Shown here piece by piece: positions 50,639 to 62,427 of a stretch of DNA of 64,000 nucleotides (positions are counted from its first letter, which is position 1; the number at the start of each line of letters is the position of its first letter). Source of the stretch: Ahaetulla prasina (Eukaryota; Chordata; Lepidosauria; Squamata; Colubridae); assembly GCF_028640845.1 (NCBI RefSeq), contig NC_080540.1:282614524-282678523 (forward strand). The letters are read 5' to 3'. The translations under genes and the position numbers were made by a program. The notes beneath the pieces were generated by a model, which did not search any database, was not told where the DNA came from, and was given only the letters and a program-made list of their open reading frames with translations.

Positions 50639-51188
50639 TGTTGTGACCCAGGCCCAAGTAGGTAGTAATAAACTTAGTCCGTGGAAAAACAAACTTTATT
50701 TGAACAGCTGGGAATTACTTCATTCCCAGCGTCGTTTAACTCAAAGTAAAACAAATGCCTCCCAACACAAATTCCTCAGTTATCTCACAAACCTTAGTCC
50801 AATTAGGCAAACTGCCAAAGGCCCTTTCTGGCAAACATCCAGAAGCCACAAAAACAAAGACTTATACGAAGCAGAAGACGCAGCTACAACGTTGTTTTCC
50901 AGAAAGCTCAAATGCTGGTGCTGGTCTGTTTTAAGCCTTATGGGAGGGGCCAATCATCTCTTGGCCCTACTCCCGAGTTGTCCTCTCTGCTTCAGCTGCT
51001 CTTGCATTCTGGCAGCTCTTCACATGCATGCATTAGGAACAGGCTCCCCCTGTTCCTCTGCCTCACTACTATCAGTCTCTGGAGGATCTGGAGTCCGCAC
51101 CTCACTTCCTGATGGCCCTGGCCGAACCTCAGCCTCATCACTGTCCGACTCAGTTGCCAGCTCCGTAGGCTGCTGACGGAGCACAACA
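50639..51188 (-). mobile_element. Solo LTR (TGTTGTG family), perfect 5-bp TSD
   Basis: 550 bp, TGTTGTGACCC...GAGCACAACA, flanked by perfect TTAAT (50634-50638, 51189-51193). Close relative of 6874-7502. Confidence 0.93.
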
Positions 51189-51287
51189 TTAATGTGAAAA
51201 ATAGGGCTTCAGCTACCTTCATCTTATACCTGTAGGTTATTTGTAGTCTCATAACCAAGAGAATCACAATCCAGAAGAGTGACTGAG

Positions 51288-51490
51288 AGCCAGTTTGATC
51301 TAGTGGTTAAGGCACCAGGCTCAGGAGGTTGTGAGTTCTAGTCTCGCGTTAGCCATAAAAGCCTGCCAGGTGATTTTCTTACCCTATGATGTCAGATTTG
51401 AGTGACAACCTGGTCAGTCAATTGGATGAACACTTGGTCATAAACTAAAGCAGACCCTGCCCTTGTGGGAAAACACTAGGAAGAAAAAGA
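51288..51490 (+). mobile_element. tRNA-derived SINE, third family
   Basis: GAGAGCCAGTTTGATCTAGT and GGTTAAGGCACCAGGCTC head with B-box-like GAGTTCTAGTC; 3' end CTTGTGGGAAAACACTAGGA. Confidence 0.7.
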
Positions 51491-54400
51491 ATCTAGAAGA
51501 GTGATCTCAATTGGTCTAAACACTGTAGTCCACCCCATACTGTACCATATTTAGGAACTGAATTCCTGCATGGAAACTGTCTAAAAGGCAGGTTACACTT
51601 TTTTGGGGGAAGGATTAGCTTTGCATTATGCATCCCATGAGATCATTATCATCATTTAACGACCCCATAATCCCTTGTGGGGTGGAGTCTGGGCAACTGG
51701 AATGGCGCTAACAGAATATTTAATGGCCGGATGCCCTTCCTGTCGCCAATGCAGAGTTTTGTTCAACAGATATATTCTCATTTTGCCCAGAGAGAGAAAT
51801 ATCTGCCTCTACCTAGGATTGAACTCACAGCCTCCTGATTGTGACACGGGAATGCATCCCAAGAGATCTGGAGCAGGAATTGGTAAAGGATGTGAATCCG
51901 AGGGATAGAATCCAAATCTGCGTTGACAGTAATGATGGAAGAACTGAGGCATCTCAGATTCAAATGTAACCTTGACTCTGAATTCCAAGCTCAGTAGACA
52001 AGATGCTGGCTCTGGCTCAATGCTACCCACCTCAGTGGCATAATAGGAATAATCACTCTTATCTCTAATGCAAGAAATATCGAGATAATATATATGAAGC
52101 ATTTGGAATAATCTAAAGCACTTTATAACTCCTAATATTATCTAGAATCTTAATCTATATGATGTATATATATATATATATATAACTGTACATTGGAATG
52201 TCTTTTTAAAAAGAATTTATATCATCTTTCCAAATTCAGAGGCCACCGGATGGCTAGAACTATTTATTTATCATTATTTATATAACAGCTTTTACATTTC
52301 AAGTGCTATTGTGGTTCTTATTTCTCTTTCTATGATGCAATATGATGCCTGCATCACACAATCCTATGACTAATGTTTATTTAATGTATATCGCAAAAAA
52401 ATAATAATTCATTATTCTAAAATAGCAAACATTTCATCCATCAACCTCGGCAATCACACAACTTCTTTCAGACTTTAGCAATTCCTTAAATGTGCATAAA
52501 TCTCAGCCTTGTTCACATATAATGGGAGATGCCCAAAGGTCTTGGATGACCTTCTTTCTAACTAGTGTCATGCTGAAAATTTCTACTGCATTTCCCTCCT
52601 CATTAAATTTGATGAAAAAGAAACAAGGATTCTTATCATCCTGGTCAAAATAGTTGGGTGAGCTTCCCTGCCATCCTTCTGCAACTCTTCGTCTTAAGCG
52701 GTCTTACTTCCTACACTTGATGCAATAAAAGCCAAGGGAAGACACCTGGAGGACATTCCTCCAACAGGAGGTCAGAAGACTGGAGAAGAGATATCATGGC
52801 AACTTCTGCCACTTTGCAATATTAATGCCAGCTCAAAAACACCACCAAAAGAAATGATAAACCAGCCTAAAAATAACGCAGGAATACTGTTGTGGGGGGG
52901 GCGGGGTGGGTGGGATAACACTTTCAGGAAACTGGAAGACATTTTCAGCCAGGGTTAGTTTTATCCAAACAGTAAACCTCCATGGAAACAGCTACATGGG
53001 ATTACTCTAAATTCAAAGCATGGTAGCAATAACCTAATAATGCCTCCAAGGGATCAGAAGGCAGGAGGTCATGTGAGGTTCAAACATTCTGAAAAGGCTG
53101 GAATTATCTAAACCCATTTGTGTGCAGCCTGGTTCTGAATGGGCCGTGGCCTGGGGATTGGGGATTTGGAACCTCTGCTTTACAGGATAAATTTGCCAAA
53201 TATTTGCCATGAAGAGGCAAAATCCACATGACTTCGATTTTATAAGCCGGATTCTAGGAAATCTGAAAATTATGCTCAGGCCCATGGTCCTCTGATCTTA
53301 ACATTTAGCACTTCTTGTGAGAGAAAGAAACTATATATATAAACAATTAATCATTAAATTCTTCCTCTTTCCATCTATGGCCAACTGGACTTGTCCTTCA
53401 GAGGGGCTGAGAGCCGTTGAGGGCCAATGGCAGCTACCACCCTTGCAGTAAAGATTTTTCATCATTATGGTGTCCAATTATGAATTCATATTTTAATTAG
53501 CAATTAAATTAAATCTTTATGAGATGGTCCAAAAATCAGTAGCATTGCATGCAGATGATCCCCAATTCAAATCTTTATGCAAGATCCATTCTGGGTCGAT
53601 CACCGAAGTTTTCAGACTTCTGCTGCAGCCCGTCCTCAGGGAACTTCTCTCTACCAGAATGTGTGCTTTGCGCTATTCTAGGCATTATATTTATGTAGTG
53701 CCTTTCTATTGGTTGATTGGTGTGTTTGATGGCTGGCGATTGGCTGTTGTTTCCTTGTGTTCAAAATCTCTATGATTCTATTCATATCTATGATTAAAAG
53801 AATGCTTGACATCCTATAAAAACTGCTGCTCAAGACTGACTTGGCACACGGCCTTCTTTTAATCCCTCAACTGTCACTTGATTGATTGTAGATACCACAC
53901 ATTTAAAATAATTATGCTTATTCTGCATCTTACATACCGTAACAGACAAAGACAAACTTAAAATACTGAAAAGCACCTTCAAGTAGCCTTTAAAAGGCCC
54001 TGCAACATTCAATGAGGTCTCTCAAAGCTCAGTAGAGGACTGTGAAGACAGACAAGGATTAAAATGACACATAGCAAAATCCTCCAAGACAAAAAAACAA
54101 CAACCCACTGCTTTGATTCAACTCCGTTTCATTCCAAATGAGCTCTTGCAAAGTAGATTAAACCCTCATGGGCTGAATACTATACTCAGAATTTTCTCAA
54201 TAGAGAAATTGAGCAGATTTTTCCCAAAACACCTGAAATATTTAAGCAAAAGATCATATTAAATGATCCTTAATCCTACCTAGTCATAAGAATCGGGCTA
54301 CTCATTTGCAGGTCCAACTACAACTGCTCCTTGAGTTGCAACAAAAAACATATTTGCTGTTTAAAAACCCTTCTCTTCCAATACTGCTCAGACACACGAG

Positions 54401-54507
54401 TCTTCTGACTTTTCATTCAGAAATGTGCGAACTGATTTTTCAGCACAATGTTGGCAATATCAAACATTTCTGGTTAAATGAAATCCAAATATATATATAT
54501 ATATATA

Positions 54508-55028
54508 GGTCTTGGCGTATTCCAGTCTTTTCCCGTGTAAGGTTGAGAGTATTTTGGCGACGTTTCGACGAGGTCTCACTCATCATCTTCAGGCTGGTGC
54601 TTATGGCTTCGTGCTTGTGCGAGCAAAGTGTGGTCGGAGCTGCCGTCTCTCTACAAATACTGGTGGGGAGGGGGGAGTGTTGCCTTTAAGCGGGTTGGCT
54701 GGCTGTGTAGTTGCATCTTGATTGGTAGGTGGAGTGGGTGTTTGCAGATTAGTCGGCTGTTTCGTAGCATCCTGTGTGGGTGTGGTCCTCGTTGTGTGCC
54801 CATTAGTCTTTTGTGTTATAACGACCTGGTTAATGGGCTTCCTGGAAACGTCCTGAGTTCTGGGAATGTGACCTCCTATATTTATAGAGAGACGTCAGCT
54901 CCGACCACACTTGCTCGCACAAGCACGAAGCCGTAAGAACCAGCCTGAAGATGAAGAGTGAGATCTCATCGAAACGTCACCAAGATACTCTCAACCTTAC
55001 ACGGGAAAAGACCCGAATACGCCAAGAC
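54508..55028. mobile_element. Penelope-like element with long inverted repeats
   Basis: Left arm about 54508-54655 and right arm about 54882-55028 are reverse complements (GGTCTTGGCGTATTCCAGTC against GACCCGAATACGCCAAGACC), around a 225-bp core with no frame. (TA)n lies before the left arm and (CCTA)n plus (TA)n after the right. Each arm has a hammerhead-like core. Confidence 0.6.
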
Positions 55029-55715
55029 CTACCTACCTACCTACATATATATATATATATAAAACATGACCTAGTTTTCTGGAGGGGTAATGGGGTAATG
55101 CTGGTTGGGAAGGAACTATTTCATTGCGGTTCTTCTTCCCAGGGAGTACGAGAGCGAAACATGGGAATTTTTCCAAAGCTACTCAGGCAATCTCAGAAAA
55201 GGATCACATCTGAATCAGCTTAATAAATCTAAAGTATTGCTCCAACCTTTTAAGAATTCTGCTTTGAAACAATCCATTGGTTAGAAAAGACCTAAGCAAG
55301 AAAGACGAACAAAACAGGAGGGGGAAAAAAAATCCCACTAAATACAAATACAAACATGTAACAAAGATTATGAAATTCTTTTTGTTTAAATATATACAAA
55401 TTCTTTTAGACTCAAATACTGCTTTTTTTTTTAAACGCTGTCTTTCAGGGGAGCGAATGACGAATGACTACTTATAAATCTCTATAGTGATGAGGTGAGG
55501 AAGATAAAATTGAAATATAGAATAGAGTAGGATTCTATTGCAACAGCCTGGGGGAGAATTGTTAAAATTTACGGTATGGTAAATCTTTTATATTCCCCCA
55601 AAGAAAAAAGTCAACTCCATTCTGAAGTAGAAAGGTTGATTTCTCTCTCCCCCCCCACCCCCCACCCCCTCCTGGGCTTTTGGAAGATGCTTATGGGATG
55701 AAAGACAGGAGCAGG

Positions 55716-56210
55716 TCATTTTTCAGCCGAACTCATTCGTTTGGATTTAATAAAAGCCATCCCGTGTGTCCTCATGTGGGTGTTTAAGGCAGCTTCCGTT
55801 TCAAAGGTCTTTGCGCACACTTTGCATTTCCTGTCAGAGGTGGATCGATCCGTAGATTCCTCCTCATGGCTGGGCTTGTTCTCCTGCTGACTGTCTTCTC
55901 CAGAGCCATTCTGTTTGGAAACTGGCTGAGGTTCCTTCAGCTTATGGACAATGAAGAGATGCCTAGACAAAGAGACATGGGACGTATAACAAAGACCGCA
56001 TTCCCTGCACTGATAGGAGGAGCCGTCAGATTTGTGCTGGGGAATATGTTCGTGGAACTGAAGCAGGTTCTCGGTTGTGAAGCCACAGACGGCGCATTTG
56101 TGAACTTTAAAAACATTGATTTTCAACTTCTTCAGCGGCTGGGTGATGGCCCCTCGAGGGGGCCTGAATTCCAACACGGGCTCCTCTAATTTACGCTTTG
56201 GACTGGGAAC
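55716..56210 (-). CDS. ZNF532: ZNF532 last exon with stop
   Basis: The acceptor is AACTTCTTCAG. The frame begins VPSPKRKLEEPVLEFRPPRG and runs through three C2H2 fingers separated by a Gln/Glu/Ser-rich linker. The stop TGA is at 55718-55716. The frame is intact and has the high third-position balance expected of a conserved exon. Confidence 0.9.
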   Translation of the reverse strand, partial: VPSPKRKLEEPVLEFRPPRGAITQPLKKLKINVFKVHKCAVCGFTTENLLQFHEHIPQHKSDGSSYQCRECGLCYTSHVSLSRHLFIVHKLKEPQPVSKQNGSGEDSQQENKPSHEEESTDRSTSDRKCKVCAKTFETEAALNTHMRTHGMAFIKSKRMSSAEK

Positions 56211-56890
56211 CTGAAGAAGTTGAGAACAACATTAAACATGTCCATTAAAGAAATCAAGTACAATACGGCCAGTCACTTTCATACAGTTTTTTGTCAGTGA
56301 AATGAAATTTGAGACAGAAGTTCAATCCGCAGTATCATGGATAGGATGCGCTTTCCTGGGGCGGTGTTGCTAGTTCGCCCCCTCGTGGACAGTACCCTGG
56401 ATAGCACGGTAGTGTGAACCAAACGACTAGCAACAACTGGCAGTCAGACTACATTGAAGAATTGGCAGTTAACAACAGTTGGTAGCCAGATATCTTTGTA
56501 GAACTCCTGGCTCTCTATATACATGGCAACGGGAAACAGGCCTTTTTAGGCCCAAAGGACAAAATATCCATCACATTGTGTTCATGTATTTGCCATACGC
56601 TAAATAGCAATAGCACTTAGACTTATATACTGCTTCATAGTGCTTTACAGCCTTCTCTAAGAGGATTACAGAGTCAGCCTGTTGCCTCCAACAATCTGGG
56701 TCCTCATTTTACCGACTTCAGAAGGATGGAAGGCTGAGTCAGTTTGGCGAATCTCTCAGTGAGATTCGACCTGCCAAACTGCTGGCAGCCGGTGATCAGC
56801 AGAAGTAGCCTGCAGTACTACACTCTAACCACTGCGCCACCGTGGCTCTTTATCTATGTATCTATGTATCTATGTATCTATGTATCTATG

Positions 56891-56946
<56 letters not shown>

Positions 56947-59900
56947 ACCTATAAATAAATAAATGTACTTTCCTATATTATGGGTCACTTCAAGAAGGAA
57001 GTCATAGTGGATTAAGACAGGGGTGAAATCCAGCAGGTTCTGGAGAACTGGTAGTGGAAATTTTGAGTAGTTCAGAGAACCAGCAAATAACACCTCTGGC
57101 TGGCCCCAGAGTGGGGTGGGAATGGAGATTTTGTAATATCCTTCCCTGCCATGCCCACCAAGCTACATCATGCCCACCAAGCTACACCCATAGAAGCGGT
57201 AGTAAAAAAATTTGGATTTCACCACTGGATTAAGAGGATAGGAATGTCACAATTATTAGACACAATAATGTCTATTTCTATCTTTACAACATAGGGTTGT
57301 ATCCTTTACAAGGGTAATAATAAACAAATGACACCAGACAAACAGCAGAGTGAAGCCAGAATCTCTGGGCCCCTCTTATAAATACCTAATATTAATAGGG
57401 AGGAGCAATGTTTTTCTCAGTCCGTGAGTCTGCTAGATCAGGACAAAAACAAATAGAAGGGGCCGGGAATAAAGCTACATTTGATTTAATTTTAATTAGA
57501 TGCAGTTCATATGATCATTCCCTATGGACTTAATTTTTTTTTTGTTGCTGTTCTCAAAGATGAAAATTCAGTGGAAACGTTTTGAAAGAATTCTTTGGGC
57601 TGTACCAAAAGCTCTGAGGTCAAAGTACACGCTTCAGGTTGTAGAGAGATGGAAACTACATGGACTTTGATGGACCTACAGGACCACCTTTTTAAACCTC
57701 AGATGCCTGCACCTGCGGAGTAGACTTGAGAGACATCTGTTTCTAGCAAAGCTAGTTCTCAAAGCACAGCTTGCCTCTGGCTCCTTTCCAGACAAAATGG
57801 AAAAGAGGCACAAAAGACGCCAAATGTTCCATCATGCAGATATTTAACAGCTATATCTAATATATACTGAATAGGAAACCCTTCCCACCTGTAGACCAGG
57901 GGTGAAATGTAAAACTTGTTACTACCGGTTCTGTGGGCGTGGCTTGGTGAGGGGGGGTAATGTGAGTGGGTAGGCGTGGCCAACTTTTTTTTTTTTTTTA
58001 CTTTTAAAGCATTTTTTCTACAACCTCTTTGGCTGAAGAGGTTGTTAAAAATGCTTTTAAAAGCCTCTGATGATCAGGCAACAGCTGGGATCGTCGGAGG
58101 AGCCTTTTAAAAGCATTTTTTTACAACCACTTTGGCCGAAGATGTTGTAGAAAAAAATGCTTTTAAAAGGCTCCTCTGACGATCCCAGCTGAGCCGCGCG
58201 ATCATCAGAGGCTTTTTTTTTTTTTACTTTTAAAAGCATTTTTTCGGCCAAAGAAAAAAAATGCTTTTAAAAGTAAAAACCAACTCTGAAGATCGCGCGG
58301 CTCAGCTGGGCATGGGGGCGGGGCAGGGATTTTTGCTACCAGTTCTTCGAACCACCCACCGCCATTGCTAACAGATCGGGAGATCTGGTCCGAACCGGGA
58401 GCATTTCACCCCTGCTGCAGACTATATGATTTCAACCTGCTTTTTAGCCTTCTGGATAATCTGAAAAAGCCATAAAGTCCCAAGGGCCAGTTCTGTGCTT
58501 AATATGTTGTGCTTGGAGGGGAATTGTGGACCTTTTTAATCCATGGGGCTCAGTTCCAAGGTTTAATCGTAGATAATGAAGCAACAAATAAGTCGATAGC
58601 CCTACACCTTCTTCACCTTGTCTTGGCCCGCGGTGACGGAAGTAGCCAGATGCAGAGGTGCAGGGGAGAGGCACGTGGACCAGCCTGATGGATGTGCCGG
58701 GCAACCACCTGCCCTGTTCCAGCCACATGGAATGGAGCAGGCACGTCCAGTGTTGTGCATCACGTGCCTCCCCCCCCACCCCGCCTGCTGCCGCCGCGTC
58801 TGCTTCTTGGGAGGGCCAGCTGTGGAGCCCCTGCTGCCAGACACTCCCACCCCCACACACATGCACACACACCTGAAAGGCCAGTAAATGTGGCTGTCCT
58901 GGAAACGATAAGGGGTCAGCCGGTGTTGCTTTGCCCCGGCCCATCCCAGCCCAGCAGGCGTGCGCATGCGCAGAAGGCAGCTGGTGGACGTGCACACAGG
59001 CCTGGCCCATGCCATCTCAGCAGGCATGCCTGAGCACAGGAGGTGGCAGGCACACATGCACACAGGCCCGGCCTACCCTATCCTGGCATGTGGGTATGAG
59101 CCTGCCTCCTCCTGTGAGCCTGCCCATCTGCCAGGACCGGGCCTGTGCACGCATGCGCCTGCAGCTTCCTGTGCATCTATATGCCTGCCGGGATGGCATG
59201 GGCTAGGGTGAAGCGATGCGGGCTGACACCTTACCGTTTCAAGGACAGCCGCGTGGGCCAGATCCAACCACATCGCGAGCCGTATCTGGCCCACAGGCCT
59301 TGAGTTGGACATCCCTGTTCTAGAGCCTTCGGTTATCCTTTACCTTCCATAAAGGATTCCTCCCCCAGAGTTTGTCTTTATGCTCCATGTACAAACGTGG
59401 TGTACTGCTATGACCAATGTTTTGATTATTTGATTTCCTGTGGATGCTGCTAGAAAGGGGGAAAAAAAAGATATATGCTTCTACAGAAATATGACCCACA
59501 TCAATGAGAAACGTGATAGCTCACCTTCGTGTCTTCCTTGGCTGAACTTTCTCCCATGTTCGTTGATTCTGTCATTTCTTTCACGTCAGGTTCCTTAATG
59601 CCGTGCATCAGCTGAATATGTTTTTCTAGCATTAATCGTTTAGTAAAAGTTCTTCTGGAATCCGGGCAGTGCCTGAAGAAAACGTAGAGCAGGCTATGAA
59701 TGGATAGCTTCAAATGTCCAGCGTTATCCAAATGATACTCAAAGATGGGCAGGCAATCAATAAACTAACCAAGATGCGTGAAAGATGAAAGCTCTCCTTC
59801 TCCATAACTTTGAAGTAAGCCTGGTAGGTAAAGATCTGATAGACTCACTGGGGGGAGCATCATAAGAATGACAGACACAATGGTTATTCAAAGACTTCGC

Positions 59901-60126
59901 AAATCTGAAGGTCTATGGGAAATCTTTTAACTGTTGCCTGGTCTGTTAACTATGTGATACGGTTGAATATTTGTCTGCTTACGTAAACAAAAACTTTCAA
60001 AAGCAGAACTTACGAGCAGGTGTAAACTTTCCTGATGCCTTTGTGCTTGATACGATTGTGGCGGCAAAGGCTGTGCGATGAACTGAATGATTTGTCACAC
60101 TGTCGACAAGGATGTTTCTTCATTTG
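55716..60126 (-). CDS. ZNF532: ZNF532, C-terminal exons (5' part off window)
   Basis: Nuclear C2H2 zinc-finger protein of the ZNF532/ZNF592/ZNF687 group; I recall that group as linked to chromatin complexes. Three exons join in phase. They encode one finger in the first exon (CRQCDKSF ending HNRIKH), one split across the first two exons (YTCS then HCPDSRRTFTKR ending HIQLMH), and three in the last exon (CAVCGF, CRECGL and CKVCAK), plus a basic/Ser C terminus GMAFIKSKRMSSAEK and a TGA stop. The family is clear; ZNF532 rather than its two paralogues is inferred from its place directly upstream of OACYL. Most of the protein is encoded by exons right of 60126 and probably beyond the window. Confidence 0.82.
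56605..56850 (-). mobile_element. tRNA-derived SINE, second family
   Basis: AGCAATAGCACTTAGACTTA to CTCTAACCACTGCGCCACCG; same family as 16325. Confidence 0.85.
56851..56946. repeat. (TATG/TATC)n microsatellite
   Basis: Six ATCTATGT-type units followed by about 15 perfect TATC units at the end of the SINE. Confidence 0.95.
57018..57227 (-). mobile_element. hAT-type MITE, perfect 8-bp TSD
   Basis: 210 bp, CAGGGGTGAAATCC...GGATTTCACCACTG flanked by perfect GATTAAGA (57010-57017, 57228-57235). Confidence 0.94.
57897..58414 (+). mobile_element. hAT-type element with inverted internal repeats
   Basis: CAGGGGTGAAATG...GCATTTCACCCCTG, flanks CTGTAGAC and CTGCAGAC (7 of 8). The interior repeats AACCTCTTTGGC and TGCTTTTAAAAG in both directions, as at 22565. 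Confidence 0.88.
58600..59322. mobile_element. GC-rich hAT-like element, left end unclear
   Basis: The right end CCTTGAGTTGGACATCCCTG matches the 7581 family terminus. The interior is GC-rich with CAGGCATGC-like repeats and holds several long but meaningless frames. Confidence 0.5.
59525..59672 (-). CDS. ZNF532: ZNF532 penultimate exon
   Basis: The acceptor is TTTTCTTCAG and the donor is GTGAGC; 148 nt, phase 2 to phase 0. It encodes HCPDSRRTFTKRLMLEKHIQ and LMHGIKEPDVKEM, then an acidic Thr/Glu linker ending AKEDTK. Confidence 0.87.
60014..60126 (-). CDS. ZNF532: ZNF532 internal exon
   Basis: The acceptor is TTCGTTAAAG and the donor is GTAAGT; 113 nt, phase 0 to phase 2. It encodes KKHPCRQCDKSFSSSHSLC, the HNRIKHKG linker, and YTC, the start of the next finger that is completed in the next exon. 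Confidence 0.85.
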
Positions 60127-60174
60127 CTTTAACGAAAGGAAATAAAACATTGAAGAAGGAGCAGATACCTTTAA

Positions 60175-61183
60175 AGGTCAACAGAGGGATTCAGACTGCA
60201 GGTTTAAGGAGAGCATTCTGAGCACCAGGGACTCTTTGAACCAATTTAGAATAGAATAGAATAGAATAGAATAGAATAGAATAGAATAGAATAGAATAGA
60301 ATAGAATAGAATTTTTTAATTGTCCAAGTGTGATTGGACACACAAGGAATTTGTCTTGGTGCAAATGTTCTCAGTGTACATAAAAGAAAAGATACGTTCG
60401 TCAAGAATCATAAGGTACAACACTTAATGATAGTCATAGGGTACAAAGAAGCAATCAGGAAACAATATCAATATAAATCGTAAGGATACAAGCAACAAGG
60501 TTACAGTCATACAGTCATAAGTGGAAGGAGTTGGCTGGTGGGAACGCTATGCTGACACCGTTGCAAAACAATCAGTTTGTATGCAGATTTTAAGTTCTGC
60601 AAACTTAACGCAAAACTTCTGAAAGAAATGGGGAGTGAAGTTAGTCACATCTGTGTCCAATCCCACCATGTCCACTAGAGGGAGACGCACACAGATAATT
60701 TTTGAAAATCGTAAGAATAACTTCTTCCTTACCTACAATAACTTAAGAGTCCTCGATTTACGCTAAGCGACTAGTTGAACTTATGACAGATCTCCCCAGG
60801 GCTACTTAAGACCCAAATTCAAAATTCTGATGGCCATCTCCAAGGTCACATGATAACATTTTGGGCACTCAGCAAGTGGCACACTTTATAATTGTTTGTA
60901 GTGTCCTGCAGTCACCTAACTACAATTTACGTAGGATGTTTTCGATAGAAAACAGTATTTATTTCTGGTTCCTGGCAAAAAAACAACAAGGAACAAACCC
61001 CTGTCCATTGCAGACAATGGATTCATTTAAGAACTACTATGTTTGCTCAACAACTGCAGCTTTTGTTTAATGCACGGGCCTCCAACTTTGGACTCTTTAA
61101 GACTTGTGGACTTCAACTCCCAGAGTCCCTCAGCCAGCTTTGCTGGCTGAGGAACTCTGGGAGTTGAAGTCCACAAGTCTTAA
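60175..61183. repeat. Tandem duplication, unit 1 (about 1009 bp)
   Basis: From GGTCAACAGAGGGATTCAGA to the end of a palindromic hAT element. It contains an L3 3' end on minus with (AATAG)n at 60249-60312, and an intron segment of ZNF532. Confidence 0.92.
60246..60545 (-). mobile_element. CR1/L3-type LINE 3' end (in unit 1)
   Basis: (AATAG)n then TTGTCCAAGTGTGATTGGAC and GCAAATGTTCTCAGTGTAC. Confidence 0.92.
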
Positions 61184-61255
61184 AGGTCAACAGAGGGATT
61201 CAGACTGCAGCTTTAAGGAGAGCATTCTGAGCACCAGGGACTCTTTGAACCAATT

Positions 61256-61555
61256 TAGAATAGAATAGAATAGAATAGAATAGAATAGAATAGAATAGAA
61301 TAGAATAGAATAGAATAGAACAGAATTTTTTAATTGTCCAAGTGTGATTGGACACACAAGGAATTTGTCTTGGCGCATATGCTCTCAGTGTACATAAAAG
61401 AAAAGATACTTCGTCAAGAATCATAAGGTACAACACTTAATGATAGTCATAGGGTACAAAGAAGCAATCAGGAAACAATATCAACATAAATCGTAAGGAT
61501 ACAAGCAACAAGGTTACAGTCATACAGTCATAAGTGGAAGGAGTTGGCTGGTGGG
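61256..61555 (-). mobile_element. CR1/L3-type LINE 3' end (in unit 2)
   Basis: Duplicate of the copy at 60246; (AATAG)n length is similar with an AACAG variant at the end. Confidence 0.92.
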
Positions 61556-62087
61556 AACGCTATGCTGACACCGTTGCAAAACAATCAGTTTGTATGCAGA
61601 TTTTAAGTTCTGCAAACTTAACGCAAAACTTCTGAAAGAAATGGGAGTGAAGTTAGTCACATCTGTGTCCAATCCCACCATGTCCACTAGAGGGAGACGC
61701 ACACAGATAATTTTTGAAAATCGTAAGAATAACTTCTTCCTTACCTACAATAACTTACAGAGCATCCTCGATTTACGCTAAGCGACTAGTTGAACTTACG
61801 ACGGATCTCCCCAGGGCTACTTAAGACCCAAATTCAAAATTCTGATGGCCACCTCCAAGGTCACATGATAACATTTTGGGCACTCAGCAAGTGGCACACA
61901 TTTATAATTATTTGTAGTGTCCTGCAGTCACCTAACTAAAATTTACGTAGGATGTTTTCGATAGAAAACAGTATTTATTTCTGGTTCCTGGCAAAAAACA
62001 ACAAGGAACAAACCCCTGTCCATTGCAGACAATGGATTCATTTAAGAACTACTATGTTTGCTCAACAACTGCAGCTTTTGTTTAATG

Positions 62088-62195
62088 CACGGGCCTCCAA
62101 CTTTGGACTCTTTTAAGACTTGTGGACTTCAACTCCCAGAGTCTCTGGGAGTTGAAGTCCACAAGTCTTAAAGGGTCCAAGGTTGGAGACCCCTG
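62088..62195. mobile_element. Palindromic hAT-type MITE, perfect 8-bp TSD
   Basis: CACGGGCCTCCAACTTTGG...GGTTGGAGACCCCTG flanked by perfect GTTTAATG (62080-62087, 62196-62203). Confidence 0.9.
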
Positions 62196-62427
62196 GTTTA
62201 ATGAATAGGGGTGACCCACTGCCCAATTTCCAACTGCTTCCCCAGGCCCACCAAAGTCAGGGAGAGGTAACATTAATATAGACCAGATGTCAAAAAGCAG
62301 AGGAATGAACACATAAACACAAATCCCTACTTGTCAAATACAGGCCAAAACTATCCTTTCTCCATTCTTGGCAGTCAGATCTTCTGCCATAGTGGCTTGT
62401 CCCAGATTCCTGTAACCAATTCTCTTA

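Larger units (their letters stand above)
47646..55715 (-). other. ZNF532: Probable ZNF532 3' UTR / downstream region
   Basis: Downstream of the ZNF532 stop the sequence is AT-rich. A good AATAAA on the minus strand lies at 47646-47651, in a unique stretch (47500-48990) that reads like a 3' UTR end; another cluster of AATAAA lies near 48430. If the distal site is used the UTR would be about 8 kb and would contain a hAT element, two LTRs and a CR1 copy. The stretch 51490-54500 holds nothing else I recognise apart from a (TA)n run near 52163. Transcript data would be needed to set the true end. Confidence 0.35.
61184..62195. repeat. Tandem duplication, unit 2
   Basis: Near-identical to unit 1 at an offset of about 1009 bp, with single-base and small indel differences. 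Its palindromic element lacks the central loop. Confidence 0.92.

Noticed and set aside
55866..56189. 107-codon plus-strand frame
   Set aside because: It is the antisense of the ZNF532 last exon, whose minus-strand frame has clear zinc fingers and splice phase.
58444..59206. Several long frames on both strands in a GC-rich block
   Set aside because: GC-rich repeat sequence inside a hAT-like element; no conserved domain, and frames overlap on both strands.
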